The notes under the pieces: generated by a model
What the model saw: the letters and a program-made list of their open reading frames with translations, nothing else
What the model was told of the DNA's origin: nothing
The model's database searches: none
DNA from: VAZQ01 sp963807865
Lineage (GTDB): Bacteria; Pseudomonadota; Alphaproteobacteria; Rhizobiales; Xanthobacteraceae
DNA length: 64,000 nt
NCBI GenBank assembly: GCA_963807865.1
Contig: CAWEDK010000009.1
Location: 186,001 to 250,000 of the forward strand
Reading direction: 5' to 3'
Program-made: the position numbers and the translations under genes
Shown here: one piece after another, positions 55,780 through 64,000 of the stretch
Position numbering within the stretch: the stretch's first letter is position 1
How the letters are laid out: each line of letters begins with the position of its first letter

Positions 55780-57525
55780 CTAGCCGGTAGCCGGCGCCAA
55801 CGGACCCTCCCGCAGCCGCGCCGGCTCGTTGCCCTGCCGCAGCAGCGTGAGGGCGCGGCGGTGGAAGGCCGCCAGCGTCGAGCGGTGGCCGATCGAGATC
55901 ACGGTGGTGCGAGGGAGTCGCTGCCTCGATCAGCGCGTAGAGCGTGGCTTCCGCCGGCTCGTCGAGCGAGGCGGTTGCTTCGTCGAGCAACAGGATGTCC
56001 GGCGCCTGGAGCAGCGCGCGTGCGACGCCGAGACGCTGCTGCTCGCCGAGCGACAAAATCCGGTTCCAGTGCGCTTCCTCCTCCAGCCGGCTGGTCAGTG
56101 CGGGCAGCCCGGCGGCCGCGACCGCTTCGGCCAGCCGCTCGTCGCCGAAGGTGCCCGGCTCGGCCGGATAGCTGACGGCGGCCGCCAAGCGTGCCGAGCG
56201 GGAAAATACGGCCGCTGCGGCAGCACCAGCAGCTTGGCGCCCTTCGGGACGGTGATGGTGCCGGTCCCGAACGGCCAGCGACCGGCGATGGCCCGGAACA
56301 GCGTCGACTTGCCCGACCCCGACGGCCCGGTCACCAGCACGCGCTCGCCCGGCGCGATGACGATGTCGTCGGCGGCGACGAGCGGCGTGCCCTGCGGCAG
56401 CCGGATCAGCAGGTCGTCGATCGTCACGGATGCCGTCTCGTCGGCCGCGACGACCGGCTGCGCCGTCGCGGCAGCTTGTGCATGTACGACCGCGGCGTTG
56501 AAGCCGTCGAGCCGGTCGATCACGGCGCGCCACTCCGCGAGCGTGCGGTAGGCATTGATGAAGAACGACAGGGAGGTCTGCACGCTGCCGAAGGCCGACG
56601 CCGTCTGGGTCAGTCCGCCGAGCTGCACCGCGCCGGCGAAGTAGGCCGGGCTGATCACCACGAAGGGGAACACGGTCGAGACCTGGGTGTAGCCCGCGGT
56701 CAGGAAGGTGAGGCGCTTGGTGCGCTGCATGATCTCCATGTAGTTGCTCACGATCCTGCCGAACCGGTCGAGGAGCCGATCGCGTTCAGCCGTTTCGCCG
56801 CCGAGCAGTGCGATCTGCTCGCCGTTTTCCCGCACGCGCACCAGGTTGAAGCGGAAGTCGGCCTCGAACCGCTGCTGGCGGAAGTTGAGCGCTATCAGCG
56901 GGTGGCCGATCCAATGGGTCAGGGCTGTTCCGGCGATCGCGTAGAGCAGCGCCACCCACACCAGGTAGCCCGGGATCGAATAGGTCACGCCGAATAGTTG
57001 CAGCGGCGCCGCAGCCGACAGCGTCCACAGGATCACCACGAACGACATGAGCGTCACGATCGCGCTGAGCAGGCCGATGCCGAGCGTGAGCGCGCGGTCG
57101 ATGAACAAGTTGATGTCCTCGGCGATGCGCTGGTCCGGGTTGTCGGCTTCATCGCCCAGGAGCTGCATGCGGTAGTGGTTGCTGTAGGTCAGCCAGAGGT
57201 CGAGGTAGTGCCGGGTCAGCCAGCGTCGCCAGCGGATCTGCAGCCATTGGTTCAGATAGAGCTGATAGACCGCCAGCACGATGAACGCGGCCGCGAGGGC
57301 GCAGAACAGCAGCAGCTCGTTCACGAACGAGTCCCAGTTGCGATCCTGCAGCGCGTTGTAGAAGCGCGCGTTCCACTGGTTCAGCAGCACGGTGATGGCG
57401 ACGGTGAGAAGCTCGATGACGATGACGGCTCCGAGCAGGACGCGGCCGGCCCATCGGTCTTCCGAGACGAAGTAGGGACGGGCGAGGCGCCAGATCGAAG
57501 CGAGCGTCGAGACGAGGCGTGACAC
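55780..57525 (-). CDS. YddA/SbmA-type ABC transporter, fused permease-ATPase (three frameshifts)
   Basis: This fused ABC transporter is related to YddA and the SbmA/BacA permease, with a corrected length of 580. The membrane domain has about six helices and the family sequence LNQWNARFYNALQDRNWDSF, YLNQWLQIRWRRWLT and EDINLFIDRALTLG. The ATPase carries Walker A GPSGSGKST, the signature region LSLGEQQRLGVARALL and Walker B ILLLDEATASLDEPAE, with the final H-loop in ISIGHRS. Net +1 shifts lie near 56201, 56188 and 55907. The GTG start at 57525 has AGGAGA upstream. Substrates may be peptides or vitamin B12-like molecules. Confidence 0.86.
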
Positions 57526-57879
57526 GGGCAATCTCCTGGCTGCCTGAACGGAAAGGGGGTGGGCGGGACCGCGCGACGCCTGCCCCTTGGGGCGGGCAGG
57601 GCACTGAGATGCTTGCCGGCGCTGCGCAGCAGGCGTCCGGCACGTCACCCCGACGTGCGCATTCGACTTTAGCATAAGAAGAGTTTGCAGTGCGGCAAAC
57701 GATGATGCCGGTGTCGCATGCGGCGACCCGCGCCAATTCGAGCCTTGTCTGGCCGCCCCCCAGCCCCTAAAAGTCTACGCACCGGGACCCCCTGTTTTAT
57801 CGGGAGCCCGACCTGTTCGTTCACTCAATCAAGCGGTCCCAAGAACGCCGCGAGTCTCACTCTAAGGAGGGCCATGCCC
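57526..57879. other. 354-base divergent promoter region
   Basis: This region separates the divergent ABC transporter (-) and TRAP receptor (+) genes. It has a hairpin CCTGCCCC/GGGCGGGCAGG at about 57581-57601, in the leader of the ABC gene. An AT-richer stretch at 57661-57700 may contain promoters. No gene or RNA was found. Confidence 0.5.
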
Positions 57880-59022
57880 ATGACGACTGAAGCATCCCGC
57901 ACGTCCAAATCATCCACCCGCCGCAAGTTTCTCGCCGGCGCCGCACTGACCGGCGCCGCCGCGGTCGCGATGCCGCAAGTAGCGCGCGCGCAGGGCCCGA
58001 TCAGCATGCGCTGGCAGAGCACCTGGCCGTCGAAAGACATCTTCCACGAATACGCGCTCGACTTCGCCAAGAAGGTCAACGACATGACCGGCGGCGATCT
58101 GAAGATCGAGGTGCTTCCGGCCGGCGCCGTCGTGCCGGCGTTCCAGTTGCTCGACGCCGTGTCGAAGGGCACGCTCGACGGTGGTCATGGCGTGCTGGTC
58201 TATCACTACGGCAAGCAGACGGCGCTCGCGCTGTGGGGCTCCGGCCCCGGCTACGCGATGGACGCCAACATGCTGCTGTCCTGGCACAAGTATGGCGGCG
58301 GCAAGCAACTGCTCGAAAAGCTGTATGCGTCGATCGGTGCGAACGTCGTGTCGTTCCCCTACGGACCGATGCCGACGCAGCCGCTCGGCTGGTTCAAGAA
58401 GCCGGTTGCCAAGGCGGAAGACCTCAAGGGCCTCAAGTTCCGCACCGTCGGCATTTCGATTGACGTCTTCACCGGCCTCGGCGCAGCCGTGAACGCTCTG
58501 CCGGGCGGCGAGATCGTCGCTGCGATGGACCGCGGCCTGCTCGATGCCGCCGAATTCAACAACGCCTCGTCCGACCGCCTTCTCGGCTTCGCCGACGTTT
58601 CGAAGGTCTGCATGCTGCAGAGCTATCATCAGAACGCCGAGCAGTTCGAGATTATGTTCAACAAGGACAAGTACAACGCGTTGCCCGAGAAGATGCGGGC
58701 GATCATCGCCAACGCGGTCGAAGCCGCTTCGCAAGACATGCAGTGGAAGGCGATCGACCGCTATTCGAAGGACTATGTCGAGCTGCAGAGCAAGGACAAC
58801 GTCAAGTTCTATAAGACGCCCGACGCGATCCTGAAGCGCCAGCTCGAAATCTTCGACGATGTTGCCCGCAAGAAGGCAGGCGAAAATCCGCTGTTCAAGG
58901 AGATCGTCGAGTCGCAACTCGCCTTCGCCAAGCGCGCGACGCAGTGGGAGCAGGATACGGTCGTCAGCCGCAAGATGGCATTCGACCACTACTTCGGGCC
59001 GAATGCCAAGAAGCCGATCTGA
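57880..59022 (+). CDS. dctP: TRAP transporter substrate-binding protein DctP
   Basis: This is the periplasmic receptor of a tripartite ATP-independent periplasmic (TRAP) transporter, typically for organic acids. A twin-arginine leader (TRRKFLAGAALTGAAAVAMP) shows Tat export. The mature part has MRWQSTWPSKDIFHEYALDF, ALDFAKKVNDMTGGDLKIEV and the substrate-loop region FKKPVAKAEDLKGLKFRTVG. It then shows GGEIVAAMDRGLLDAAEFNN, typical of the receptor. Length is 380. ATG 57880 is 9 bases after AAGGAGG; an ATG at 57874 is only 3 bases after it. It begins the cluster with DctQ, DctM, the amidase and the amidohydrolase. Confidence 0.93.
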   Translation: MTTEASRTSKSSTRRKFLAGAALTGAAAVAMPQVARAQGPISMRWQSTWPSKDIFHEYALDFAKKVNDMTGGDLKIEVLPAGAVVPAFQLLDAVSKGTLDGGHGVLVYHYGKQTALALWGSGPGYAMDANMLLSWHKYGGGKQLLEKLYASIGANVVSFPYGPMPTQPLGWFKKPVAKAEDLKGLKFRTVGISIDVFTGLGAAVNALPGGEIVAAMDRGLLDAAEFNNASSDRLLGFADVSKVCMLQSYHQNAEQFEIMFNKDKYNALPEKMRAIIANAVEAASQDMQWKAIDRYSKDYVELQSKDNVKFYKTPDAILKRQLEIFDDVARKKAGENPLFKEIVESQLAFAKRATQWEQDTVVSRKMAFDHYFGPNAKKPI

Positions 59023-59046
59023 CGATGCGATAGATTGACCGGTACG

Positions 59047-59075
59047 GCACCATTCGGATCAAATCCGAATGGTGC
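59047..59075 (+). promoter_or_regulatory. Hairpin between dctP and dctQ
   Basis: A perfect 12-base stem GCACCATTCGGA / TCCGAATGGTGC with TCAAA loop is followed by TTTGC. It would form 25 bases after the dctP stop. An ATG at 59069 lies inside the stem, so the next in-frame ATG (59111) is the better dctQ start. It may act as an mRNA-stabilising or partial termination element that keeps dctP expression above dctQM. Confidence 0.75.
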
Positions 59076-59110
59076 TTTGCATTGTCGAAGCCTCCGAGCT
59101 GGCGGAACGC

Positions 59111-59779
59111 ATGACGGTCGAGCGACTTCTCCACACAATCGACGCCATCAGCACGTGGGTCGGAAAAGCCGCGGCCTGGCTGATGATCGGCCTCATGCTC
59201 ATGGTCTGCCTCGAGGTGTTCAAGCGCTACATCATGAACATGCCGACGGCGTGGATATTCGACGCCCAGAACATGCTCTACGGCACGCTGTTCATGATGG
59301 CTGGGGCATACACCCTGGCGCAGAATGCGCATGTGCGCGGCGATTTCTTCTACAGTTCGATGCGGCCGCGAACGCAGGCGACCCTCGACCTGATCCTGTA
59401 TATCGTGTTCTTCATTCCCGGCATCGCCGCGCTGATCTATGCCGGGACGGATTACGCCGCCAACTCATGGCGTATCGCGGAACATTCTAACGTCACCGCC
59501 GACGGTCCGCCGGTCTATCATTTCAAGACGGTCATCCCGGTCGCCGGCGCGTTCGTCATGCTGCAAGGCATCGCCGAGATCATACGCTGCATCGTCTGTA
59601 TCCGGACCGGAGTTTGGCCGAGCCGACTGAAGGACGCGTCGGAACTCGATGTCGTCGAGGAGCAGCTCGCGCACAGCGACTTCGTCGACGACGAATCCCG
59701 CAAGCTGGCGATTGAGCGCGCGCAGAAAATCGAAGAGACCGCGCGTCAGCGTGGCATGGGCGGAGATCTGATCACATGA
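59111..59779 (+). CDS. dctQ: TRAP transporter small permease DctQ
   Basis: This is the small membrane subunit of the TRAP transporter. It is unusually long for DctQ (222 residues), with four helices: about 21-40, 55-74, 90-112 and 135-160. The pattern LEVFKRYIMNMPTAWIFDAQ and TLFMMAGAYTLAQNAHVRGD is typical, with a charged C-terminal tail (SDFVDDESRKLAIERAQKI). The ATG at 59111 is preferred over 59069 because of the hairpin. Its stop overlaps the DctM start (59776-59779). Confidence 0.9.
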   Translation: MTVERLLHTIDAISTWVGKAAAWLMIGLMLMVCLEVFKRYIMNMPTAWIFDAQNMLYGTLFMMAGAYTLAQNAHVRGDFFYSSMRPRTQATLDLILYIVFFIPGIAALIYAGTDYAANSWRIAEHSNVTADGPPVYHFKTVIPVAGAFVMLQGIAEIIRCIVCIRTGVWPSRLKDASELDVVEEQLAHSDFVDDESRKLAIERAQKIEETARQRGMGGDLIT

Positions 59780-61519
59780 GCGATCCCGCGCTCGGGCTGC
59801 TGATGCTCGCGCTCATCGTGGTCGTGATCATGATGGGGTTCGCGACGGCCTTCACGCTGATGGGCCTCGGGATGTTTTTCGGCTTCATCGCATTCTACAC
59901 CCCGGCCGAACACTGGTGGCAGAACCGCGTCTTTGATTTGATGGTCCAGCGCACCTATGGCGCGATGACCAACGACGTCCTGATCTCAATCCCGCTGTTC
60001 GTGCTCATGGGCTACGTGATGGAGCGCGGGGCCCTCGTCGACAAGATGTTCTATTCGATACAGCTTGCGTTCCGCCGCGTCCCAGCCTCGCTCGCGGTGG
60101 CAACGCTGATCGTCTGCACATTCTGGGGAATTGCATCCGGTCTGGTCGGCGCCGTCGTCGTGCTGATGGGCGTCATCGCGTTCAATCCGATGCTGCGCGC
60201 CGGCTATGACGTCAAGCTGGCGGCGGGAGTGATTACGGCTGGTGGCACGCTCGGAATTCTGATCCCTCCCTCGGTGATGATCATCGTCTATGCGGCAGTC
60301 GCCGGGCAGTCGGTGGTGAAACTCTATGCGGCGGCGATGTTTCCCGGGTTTTTCCTGGCGTTCCTGTATCTCGTGTACGTCGTCGGATGGGCGCTGATCA
60401 ATCCAAAGATCGCGCCGCCGCTCCCCGAGGAATTGACGCGCGTACCGGTCCCGGCCTGGATGAAGCGGTTCCAGGAGCTTTATTCGGGCAACATGTTCTT
60501 GGCGCTGGTCAAGGCGCTGTTCCAGCCCAGCAAGGCCAAAGGGATCGATGCCGACGGCAAGCCGCTGGACTATTGGACAGTGGTCAAGAACTTCGCCATC
60601 TCGCTGGTGCCGCTGACGCTCGTCGGGCTCATTCTGTGGGGCGTGTGGTGGTACGTCGTCATCCATCAACAGGCCGCGGCGGAAATCCGCGATCGAAGGA
60701 CTGCAACCGCTCGGCGGCGCCGCCGCTCCGCCGCCGGACGCCGCGAGCAAGGGGCCGTCGACGCAATTCTTCGTTTGGTACACCGTCATCGCCATGGCAA
60801 TGGTGGTGCTGATGGTGCGCTATTACTGGCGGATGACCAGTGAGCGTTTCGAGGTTCTCAAGCTGCTCACCTCTTCGGTGATGCCGCTCGGGGTTCTGAC
60901 CGCCGTGGTCCTCGGCGTCATTCTGTTCGGCATCACGACCGCCACCGAATCCGCGGCGGTCGGTGCGGCCGGCGCATTCGTCCTGGCGTTCTTCGCCCGC
61001 ACGCTCGACTGGAAGCGGACCAAGGAAGCGGTCTTCCTCACCGCCAAGACGACCGCGATGGTCTGCTGGCTGTTCGTCGGCTCGGCGCTGTTCTCCGCGG
61101 TATTCGCGATCCTGGGCGGTCAGGCGCTGGTCGAGAAATGGGTGCTGTCCTTCGACCTGTCGCCCGTGCAGTTCATGATCCTGTCGCAGGCGATCATCTT
61201 TCTGCTCGGGTGGCCGCTGGAATGGACCGAGATCATCATCATCTTCGTGCCGATCTTCCTGCCGCTGCTGAAACACTTCAGCATCGACCCCATCCTGTGG
61301 GGCGTCCTGGTGTTCGTGAACCTGCAGGCGGCCTTCCTGTCGCCGCCGGTCGCAATGTCGGCGTTCTATCTGAAGGGCGTTGCGCCGGCGCACGTCACCA
61401 TCAACCAGATATTCGGAGGCATGATGCCTTACATGCTGGTGGTGGTCGTTTGCATGATCATCATGTATCTCTGGCCCGGTCTGACGCTTTGGCTGCCAAA
61501 CTACCTGTACGGCAATTGA
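59776..61519 (+). CDS. dctM: TRAP transporter large permease DctM (one frameshift)
   Basis: This is the 12-helix permease of the TRAP transporter, with a corrected length of 580. The N-terminal half includes MGFATAFTLMGLGMFFGFIA, NDVLISIPLFVLMGYVMERG and ASGLVGAVVVLMGVIAF, and the loop ITAGGTLGILIPPSVMI is conserved. The second half begins LTAVVLGVILFGITTATESA and ends SPPVAMSAFYLKGVAP. A +1 shift near 60690 falls in a variable loop, joining EIRDRR-like and AIEGLQPLGG stretches. It is coupled to dctQ by an ATGA overlap. Confidence 0.92.
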
Positions 61520-61562
61520 GCCGGCTCGCGTTCAGGAGCCGGAGCCGACCGAGAGGGCCGCA

Positions 61563-62924
61563 GTGACTGACAATACGCTCACGGCATTGACCGCGACCGA
61601 GGCGGCTGCCGAAATCGCCCGCGGCGCGTTGTCGGCGGCCGAGTATGTCGGGGCCTGCCTCGATCGGATCGCGGCGCGCGACGGTGAGATCAGGGCCTTC
61701 GCGCATCTCGATCGCGAGTATGCGCTGGCGCAGGCGCGCGCGCTGGACGAGCGCCGGCTGGAAGGCGGCCCGCTCGGACCGCTGCACGGCATTCCGGTCG
61801 CCATCAAGGACATCATCGACACCGAGGATTATCCGACCGAACTCGGCTCGCCGCTCGCCAGCGGGCGGCGGCCGGAGCGGGACGCAACCGTGGTGGCGAA
61901 GCTGCGCGCTGCCGGCGCGGTCATCATCGGCAAGAGCGTGACCACGGAGTTCGCCTATTACCATCCGGGGCCGACGCGTAACCCGCACGATACCACGCGC
62001 ACGCCGGGCGGCTCATCCTCCGGCTCGGCCGCCGCGGTTGCCGCCAACATGGTGCCGCTGGCGATCGGAACGCAGACCAACGGTTCGGTGATCCGGCCGG
62101 CCTCCTTTTGCGGCGTGTTCGCGATCAAGGTGAGCCACGGCCTGGTTTCGCGCTCCGGCATTTTGCCGCTGTCGCGCCAACTCGACCATGTTGGAATCTT
62201 TGCTCGCTCGCTGCCCGATCTGGCCCTCGTGCTCGATGCGATTGCGGGCTATGACCCGGCCGACCCCGACACACACCCTTATCCGTTACCCGACTTTCGC
62301 AAGGTGCAGTCGGAGGCGCCGCCCGCTTCGCCGTACTGCGCCTTCATGCGCACACCGATCTGGGACAAGGCCGACGCCGGCACCCGCGCGGCATTCGAAG
62401 AGCTCGGCGAGGCGCTCGGTCCGGCGCTGACGGCCGTCGACCTGCCGGAGACGTTCCGGGATGCCTGGCAGGCCCAGGGCACGATCATGGCGGCGGACAT
62501 GGCCTTCAACCTGGCGCCCGTCCTGGCGCATGGCGGACCGAGTGAGGTGATGGGCCGGTTGATCGCGAAGGGACGAGACGTCACCGCGGTGGCCTACCTC
62601 GACGCGATGGCGCAGGGCGCCCGCATGGCGGCGAGCCTCGCGGACTACCTCAACTACTACGAGGCCATCGTCACGCCGGCGACCGTCGGGGTCGCGCCCA
62701 AGGGCATCGGCGCGACCGGCGACCCGTCGTTCTGCACATTGTGGACGCTGAGCGGCCTGCCGGCGCTGTCGCTGCCGCTCCTGGTCGGCGACGATGGAAT
62801 GCCGCTCGGTGTGCAACTCGTCGGCGGCCCCGGGCGCGACGCGCGGCTCTTGCGCACCGCGACCGCGCTGATCGACACGCTGGCACCGCCCAAACGCGGC
62901 CGCCGCACGAAAACATCCCGATGA
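61563..62924 (+). CDS. Amidase signature family amidase
   Basis: This serine amidase of the amidase signature family has 453 residues. Its catalytic triad is visible: Lys in GIPVAIKDIIDTED (about residue 81), the cis-Ser in GGSSSGSAAAVAANMVP (about 148-153), and Ser in GTQTNGSVIRPASFCGVFA. The start GTG at 61563 is 44 bases downstream of dctM. The frame is intact. It would hydrolyse an amide, releasing ammonia and a carboxylic acid, which suits the TRAP transporter upstream. Confidence 0.92.
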   Translation: MTDNTLTALTATEAAAEIARGALSAAEYVGACLDRIAARDGEIRAFAHLDREYALAQARALDERRLEGGPLGPLHGIPVAIKDIIDTEDYPTELGSPLASGRRPERDATVVAKLRAAGAVIIGKSVTTEFAYYHPGPTRNPHDTTRTPGGSSSGSAAAVAANMVPLAIGTQTNGSVIRPASFCGVFAIKVSHGLVSRSGILPLSRQLDHVGIFARSLPDLALVLDAIAGYDPADPDTHPYPLPDFRKVQSEAPPASPYCAFMRTPIWDKADAGTRAAFEELGEALGPALTAVDLPETFRDAWQAQGTIMAADMAFNLAPVLAHGGPSEVMGRLIAKGRDVTAVAYLDAMAQGARMAASLADYLNYYEAIVTPATVGVAPKGIGATGDPSFCTLWTLSGLPALSLPLLVGDDGMPLGVQLVGGPGRDARLLRTATALIDTLAPPKRGRRTKTSR

Positions 62925-62987
62925 GCGGCGCTGAAATAGATTTCGAGAAACGCCGGCCGCCATTGTGATGCGCCAAACGACGGAGCG

Positions 62988-63965
62988 ATGATGCGTACCA
63001 TTACCCTTGAAGAGCATTTCGTCAGCCCGGGATTTCTTGTGGGGCCAGGCAAGGAGTTCACCGAGCGGCTCCGCAATTCGGGTCCCCGCGGCGCGAGGGT
63101 GTACGATCAGCTTCAGGATATCGGTGACAAGCGCATCGCGGAGATGGACGCCGCCGGCATCGATATGCAGCTGCTCTCGCTCAACTCGCCCGGGGTCGAG
63201 CAAGCGGACGCTTCGGAGCAGATAGCGATTGCCCGCGAGTCCAACGATTTCCTCGTTGAGGCGGTGAAGAAACATCCGCAGCGCTTCGCCGCCTTTGCCG
63301 CCTTGGCGATCGCAGCGCCGGACCAGGCGGCCGAAGAGCTGGAGCGCCGGGTCAGGCAGCAGGGCTTCAAGGGCACGCTCATCAATGGCCACACGCGCGG
63401 CCGCTATCTGGACGACAAGTTCTTCTGGCCGATTTTGGAGCGGGCCGAAGCGCTCAACGTTCCGATCTATCTTCACCCAACCGTACCGCCGAAGGCGGTC
63501 GTCGAGACGTCGTTCGGAGGATTTTCTCCACCGGTGACCGCGATGTTCGCGTCCGCGGGATGGGGCTGGCATATCGAAACCGCGGTCCATCTCATTCGCA
63601 TGATCCTCGGCGGGGTGTTCGACCGGTATCCGAAGCTGCAAATCGTCATCGGCCACCTGGGCGAAGGCATTCCGTTCATGCTGCCGAGGCTCCAAAAGAA
63701 CTTTCCAATGGAGCTGACGAAGCTCGCCCGTCCGCTCGGCGCCTATCTGCGTGAGAACGTTCACTACACCTTTGGCGGCTTTAACTTCCCGGCGACGTTC
63801 CTCGACCTTCTGCTGGAGGTCGGCGTCGGCAGGATCATGTTCTCGGTCGATTATCCGTACGGCTCGATGGCGGAAGGGCGCGCGTTCTTGGAGCAGCTTC
63901 CGGTCACCAGCGCGGACAAGGAGCGCATCGCGCACGGCAATGCGGAGCAGCTTTTCGGCCTGTAG
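62988..63965 (+). CDS. Amidohydrolase 2 family protein (decarboxylase-like)
   Basis: This amidohydrolase-related TIM-barrel protein (325 residues) resembles gamma-resorcylate/5-carboxyvanillate decarboxylase-type enzymes. The metal-ligand elements are LEEHF (Glu/His at about 8-11), IYLHPTVPP, VIGHLGEGIPFM and SVDYPYGSM (the Asp). The protein lacks a signal peptide. ATG 62988 or 62991 may be used. It follows the amidase by 63 bases and is likely the next catabolic step, either hydrolysis or decarboxylation of the product. The frame is intact. Confidence 0.88.
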   Translation: MMRTITLEEHFVSPGFLVGPGKEFTERLRNSGPRGARVYDQLQDIGDKRIAEMDAAGIDMQLLSLNSPGVEQADASEQIAIARESNDFLVEAVKKHPQRFAAFAALAIAAPDQAAEELERRVRQQGFKGTLINGHTRGRYLDDKFFWPILERAEALNVPIYLHPTVPPKAVVETSFGGFSPPVTAMFASAGWGWHIETAVHLIRMILGGVFDRYPKLQIVIGHLGEGIPFMLPRLQKNFPMELTKLARPLGAYLRENVHYTFGGFNFPATFLDLLLEVGVGRIMFSVDYPYGSMAEGRAFLEQLPVTSADKERIAHGNAEQLFGL

Positions 63966-64000
63966 AGGGCCGGCATCGTACCCGGCACGCTGTCGCTGCC

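Overview
The window is high-GC chromosomal DNA from an alphaproteobacterium of the order Hyphomicrobiales, most likely the Bradyrhizobium/Xanthobacteraceae side. This is inferred from the ruvB / ybgC-tolQRAB-pal / cpoB-tilS-ftsH gene order, from DUF2852, DUF2092, TorF-type porin and Tat-exported proteins typical of that group, and from several families of GC-rich intergenic palindromes. No rRNA, tRNA, CRISPR array, prophage or insertion-sequence transposase was recognised. Nothing here is a convincing new defence or mobile system; the window is mostly backbone plus catabolic and transport genes.

Layout. 1-18.5 kb: ruvB, then the Tol-Pal envelope block (ybgC, tolQ, tolR, tolA, tolB, pal, cpoB), tilS and ftsH. 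The usual order is interrupted three times: a DUF2199 gene and a Tat-exported metallophosphoesterase after ruvB, a TetR regulator plus DUF2852 and a membrane protein before tolQ, and a complete RND efflux adaptor/pump pair between pal and cpoB. 18.9-30.9 kb: a Tat-exported amidohydrolase, an NCS2 purine/pyrimidine permease behind a good sigma-54 promoter match, an L,D-transpeptidase, DUF4424, an RraA-like protein, an MFS transporter overlapping an APH/P-loop kinase, and two tandem DUF922 proteins. 30.5-37.7 kb: NIPSNAP, ThDP enzyme, bicupin, Bug-type receptor, RDD protein, class II aldolase and an ABC-type binding protein, which look like small-molecule metabolism. 37.8-47.2 kb: TetR, a YbdK-like ligase, a double Usp, cytochrome c, and the glycolate oxidase genes glcD, glcE and glcF, with a luciferase-like monooxygenase inside the set. 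47.3-57.5 kb: a histone H1-like protein, a Rossmann protein, RidA, a bPH2 protein, DUF2092, DUF2165, a second Bug receptor, a TorF-type porin, an HPP membrane protein and a YddA/SbmA-type ABC transporter. 57.9-64 kb: a TRAP transporter (DctP, DctQ, DctM) followed by an amidase and an amidohydrolase, a plausible uptake-and-hydrolysis operon.

The most striking property is data-related. About 53 single-base frame changes occur inside otherwise well conserved genes. About 46 of them are net +1 (one extra base), and each gene returns to its family's length and motifs when the change is undone. Fifteen lie in the RND pump alone, whereas ruvB, tolQ, tolR, tolB, ftsH, glcDEF and the amidase have none. 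The simplest reading is insertion-biased sequencing or assembly error, not mass pseudogenisation. Coordinates of affected genes are given as the full span, with the shift sites noted.
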